Made by a program: the position numbers and the translations under genes
In this document: in pieces, positions 21,824-22,755 of the stretch
Position numbering within the stretch: position 1 is the first letter of the stretch
Layout of the letters: each line of letters starts with the position of its first letter
Notes under the pieces: model-generated
Seen by the model: the letters and a program-made list of their open reading frames with translations, nothing else
What the model was told of the DNA's origin: nothing
Databases searched by the model: none
Assembly: GCA_030689875.1 (NCBI GenBank)
Contig: JAUYHR010000182.1
Span: 1-22,755 of the forward strand
From: Nanobdellota archaeon
Lineage (GTDB): Archaea; Nanobdellota; Nanobdellia; Pacearchaeales; GW2011-AR1
DNA length: 22,755 nt
Direction of reading: 5' to 3'

Positions 21824-21889
21824 TTAATCATAAATTTTCTTTCTATGTCCGATTCTAATTATAAAATGTTTTTTTTTCTGAAAATAGAA
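21824..21889 (-). pseudogene. C-terminal remnant of a RelE-family toxin
   Basis: Translating the minus strand gives FYFQKKKHFIIRIGHRKKIYD followed by TAA at 21826-21824. It matches the C-terminal strand of the TA pair 1 toxin (KKSQLIIYVLEIGHRKNVYD) in position and residues, including GHRK-x-x-YD at the very end. No start codon or N-terminal half is present: reading further upstream enters the uL16 gene in another frame, and the uL16 stop lies 2 bp away. It is best read as the tail of a fourth toxin gene, the rest having been lost. Confidence 0.7.
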
Positions 21890-21891
21890 AT

Positions 21892-22419
21892 CTATCCCAA
21901 AAATTTATAATCAATCCTGGTCTTGCACGGAAGTTTTGATTTAATTGTGTTTAAAATTTCTCTTGCAAAAATTACTGCTTTTTCATTTGGAACAGCAATC
22001 AAAAATATTTTGTCTTCAGGTTTTATAATCGCGGCAATATTCATGGACACTCCAAAAGATAATTGCATTCCCGTCTGCATTCTATCTGCTCCGGCTCCCG
22101 TAATCATTCTATTTTCTCTTTGAATATGGTGCGGATACGGAAAAATTTTAAAGAAATACTGATTAGTAAACTTTTCGTCTAATTTTCTATGGAGATGCTG
22201 TCTGCATGACTCAATAGCATTCTGTCTTAATTGGACTTTTTCGCAGGAAACCAAAGTCAGCCTGTATTTGAATTTAGATAAATCATCTTTTCCCATACTA
22301 AATTTTGTAATAATTTTTGGAGGAATAGTTTTAATGTATACCTTGCTTTTTACACTGCTCTTTCTGGTAAAAGGACCAACTTTCTTTTTTGAATATGAAT
22401 TTGCTTTTCTGAGAGCCAT
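21892..22419 (-). CDS. rpl10e: Large-subunit ribosomal protein uL16 (archaeal L10e)
   Basis: A 175-aa ribosomal protein near the peptidyl-transferase centre and tRNA-binding face of the 50S subunit. Family features are RKANSYSKKKVGPFTRKS at the N-terminus; LRQNAIESCRQHLHRKL; the conserved FPYPHHIQRENRMITGAGADRMQTGMQLSFG (archaeal L10e typically has PxHxxREN(K/R)xATGAGADRxxxGMxxxFG); and a C-terminal AIIKPEDKIFLIAVPNEKAVIFAREIL. Length normal. The ATG lies 1 nt after the stop of the 87-aa gene, so they are co-transcribed. Confidence 0.94.
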   Translation of the reverse strand: MALRKANSYSKKKVGPFTRKSSVKSKVYIKTIPPKIITKFSMGKDDLSKFKYRLTLVSCEKVQLRQNAIESCRQHLHRKLDEKFTNQYFFKIFPYPHHIQRENRMITGAGADRMQTGMQLSFGVSMNIAAIIKPEDKIFLIAVPNEKAVIFAREILNTIKSKLPCKTRIDYKFLG

Positions 22420-22420
22420 T

Positions 22421-22684
22421 TTATTTTGCCGCCATTTCCATTAATTTATTTTTTATTTCGTTGCTTGCTGATTTTGGAATAATAATCTCATTAGTATAAA
22501 CATTTTTTTGTGAAGAAGTACGATGTCCTCTTACCGATTCAAGCGAAATCCCAGATGAATAATGCTTTTCTACAACCCTTAAATTTTCTCCGTCTATTTG
22601 AGGGGGGCCGTATAAGTCTGATAAATAATTCTCAATGAAACTTAAATTTCCGGGCTTTACATTAATTTCAAGTTTATTTTTCAT
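22421..22684 (-). CDS. Hypothetical 87-aa protein co-transcribed with uL16
   Basis: MKNKLEINVKPGNLSFIENYLSDLYGPPQIDGENLRVVEKHYSSGISLESVRGHRTSSQKNVYTNEIIIPKSASNEIKNKLMEMAAK. A small soluble protein; strand KLEINVKPG, then a helix, a central loop GPPQIDGENLRVV and a C-terminal helix. It ends 1 nt before the uL16 start, a spacing that implies one mRNA. I do not recognise the family; association with translation is inferred only from position. A neighbouring gene ends 2 nt upstream of its start. Confidence 0.65.
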   Translation of the reverse strand: MKNKLEINVKPGNLSFIENYLSDLYGPPQIDGENLRVVEKHYSSGISLESVRGHRTSSQKNVYTNEIIIPKSASNEIKNKLMEMAAK

Positions 22685-22686
22685 TT

Positions 22687-22755
22687 TTAGTATATTTTTC
22701 TAGAATTTTCTAAAAGACTTAGTTCTAGTTTTTCTACAAATTTTTTATCTTGTTC
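22687..22755 (-). CDS. C-terminal end of a gene running off the window
   Basis: The minus strand is open from the window edge and encodes EQDKKFVEKLELSLLENSRKIY, then TAA, ending 2 nt before the ATG of the 87-aa gene. The tight spacing matches the operon style here. Only 22 residues are visible, so the product cannot be named. Confidence 0.45.
   Translation of the reverse strand, partial: EQDKKFVEKLELSLLENSRKIY

Overview
This is an AT-rich (roughly 30% GC by eye) archaeal chromosome segment. Three things show it is archaeal: RNA polymerase genes in the order rpoH-rpoB-rpoA with archaeal sequence, an archaeal-type uL16 (L10e), and BRE/TATA promoters close upstream of many start codons. Small dense genes, many short unknown ORFs, several RelBE modules and a compact polymerase suggest a DPANN-type archaeon (Pacearchaeota, Woesearchaeota or a relative). 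That placement is inference.

Layout. At 1-1220 (+) lie the C-terminal part of ArgRS and a small four-helix membrane protein with a strong Shine-Dalgarno. At 1304-1814 (-) is toxin-antitoxin (TA) pair 1. An unknown 149-aa ORF (+, 2008-2457) converges on a TrmB-type regulator (-, 2527-3330). Next, all on the minus strand, come IleRS (3424-6252) and a DedA/VTT-type membrane protein (6306-6881). A hairpin-rich spacer leads to TA pair 2 (+, 7212-7644) and a small lipoprotein (+, 7729-8109). The RNA polymerase operon (-, 15738 to 8165) reads rpoH, rpoB, two unknown small ORFs, then a fused rpoA'/A''. Its leader carries a 21-bp tandem repeat. From 15850 to 16316 there are scattered pieces matching the 3' half of tRNA-Lys, followed by tRNA-Lys(TTT) itself (-). 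An unknown 192-aa ORF (+) overlaps the end of a CstA-type transporter (-, 16958-18586).

The right-hand quarter is the most unusual. At 18636-18960 there is a large imperfect palindrome with integron attC-like ends, plus direct repeats. It lies directly downstream of TA pair 3 (-, 18968-19428). Then come six tightly packed small genes of unknown function (-, 19531-21599), most beginning ATGACAA, with one promoter at their head. A dead fragment of a fourth RelE toxin sits against the stop codon of the uL16 gene (21892-22419). uL16 follows an unknown 87-aa gene and the tail of another gene at the window edge.

How it fits together: core information-processing genes (ArgRS, IleRS, RNA polymerase, uL16, tRNA-Lys) are interspersed with TA modules, repeats and unknown small genes. 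The best candidates for something undescribed are the six-gene cluster with its attC-like neighbour and the two extra ORFs inside the polymerase operon.
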